Shown: positions 5,631 through 5,899 of the stretch, piece by piece
How positions within the stretch are numbered: position 1 is the first letter of the stretch
Layout of the letters: every line of letters starts with the position of its first letter
Translations under genes and position numbers: made by a program
The notes under the pieces: model-generated
Told to the model about the DNA's origin: nothing
The model's input: only the letters and a program-made list of their open reading frames with translations
The model's database searches: none
Source: Bacteroidota bacterium
GTDB taxonomy: Bacteria; Bacteroidota; Bacteroidia; Flavobacteriales_D; Sanyastnellaceae
Direction of reading: 5' to 3'
Length of the DNA: 5,899 nucleotides
Assembly (NCBI GenBank): GCA_027618855.1
Contig: JAQCID010000080.1
Coordinates: 1-5,899, forward strand

Positions 5631-5899
5631 ATGGCAATCATTATAACTGACGACTGCATTAATTGTGGGGCTTGCGAACCGGAATGTCCAAACACTGCCA
5701 TCTATGAAGGAGCCGCAAAATGGCGTTTCACAGATGGTACAGGATTTACCGGAACGGGAATTCATCCGACTGCAGGAGAAATAGACTCTGACAAGGAAAA
5801 CGATGCAATAAGCATGGACTTATACTACATCTCTCCTGACAAATGTACTGAGTGCGTGGGCTTTCACGATGAACCACAATGTGCCGCAGTTTGCCCTGT
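5631..5899 (+). CDS. 2x[4Fe-4S] ferredoxin, Alv-type (partial, C-terminus outside window)
   Basis: A small cytoplasmic electron carrier; 89 complete codons are present before the window edge. The first cluster motif is [14 protein letters not shown] (C9, C12, C15, C19, then P20). The second is C72-x2-C75-x8-C84-x3-C88-P89, with the 8-residue spacing between the second and third cysteines typical of Allochromatium-type (Alv) dicluster ferredoxins. Between the clusters is an acidic stretch of about 50 residues ([18 protein letters not shown] and flanks), longer than in clostridial ferredoxins. ATG 5631 directly precedes the conserved AIIITDDC and has AAAAGG upstream. The gene is divergent from the acyl-CoA reductase across 37 bases. 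From memory, this ferredoxin-reductase pairing recurs in Flavobacteriia, often near serC and serA, which are outside this window; I could not check that. Redox partner unknown. Confidence 0.95.
   Translation, partial: MAIIITDDCINCGACEPECPNTAIYEGAAKWRFTDGTGFTGTGIHPTAGEIDSDKENDAISMDLYYISPDKCTECVGFHDEPQCAAVCP

Noticed and set aside
5594..5701. Upstream extension of the acyl-CoA reductase reading frame, antisense to the ferredoxin gene
   Set aside because: The extra 36 residues do not resemble the family N-terminus and would require the gene to run through the ferredoxin start and first cluster motif on the other strand.

Overview
The window looks like a chromosomal fragment of a Bacteroidota, most likely a marine or aquatic Flavobacteriia/Cryomorphaceae-like organism. 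Three things point there: a secreted protein with a C-terminal type IX secretion (T9SS, Por) sorting domain, a predicted lipoprotein of a Bacteroidota-restricted type (DUF4249-like), and several matches to the Bacteroidota -7 promoter element TAnnTTTG. Shine-Dalgarno sequences are mostly absent, also as expected for this phylum. The assignment rests on sequence features only; no database search was possible.

Layout, left to right. (1) Positions 1-1664, minus strand: two glycosyltransferase genes transcribed leftwards. A GT4-family enzyme (534-1664) overlaps by 8 bases the start of a GT2-family WaaE/KdtX-like enzyme (541 down to the window edge, partial). This is the promoter-proximal end of a surface-glycan or LPS cluster continuing to the left. 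(2) Positions 1665-1784: a divergent 120-base regulatory region with back-to-back TAnnTTTG boxes and three copies of CAAGTTAC. (3) Positions 1785-2882, plus strand: a secreted T9SS type A cargo protein of unknown function. (4) Positions 2883-2927: a short convergent gap whose left edge carries a hairpin. (5) Positions 2928-5593, minus strand: a probable three-gene unit read leftwards, in the order LuxC-family acyl-CoA reductase, DUF4249-like lipoprotein, small STAS/SpoIIAA-like (DUF7793-like) protein, with gaps of 31 and 22 bases. (6) Positions 5631 to the right edge, plus strand: a 2x[4Fe-4S] ferredoxin, divergent from the reductase across 37 bases that hold facing promoter boxes.

How the genes relate. 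The two glycosyltransferases probably add successive sugars to one glycan. The ferredoxin and acyl-CoA reductase share a control region and may be functionally linked through redox or acyl metabolism, but the sequence does not establish the electron donor or acyl substrate. No luxA, luxB, luxD or luxE is visible, so bioluminescence is not indicated. I found no CRISPR array, RNA gene, mobile element or obvious defence system. This is a largely ordinary chromosomal region whose most interesting parts are the two compact divergent control regions and the little-studied reductase-lipoprotein-STAS unit.
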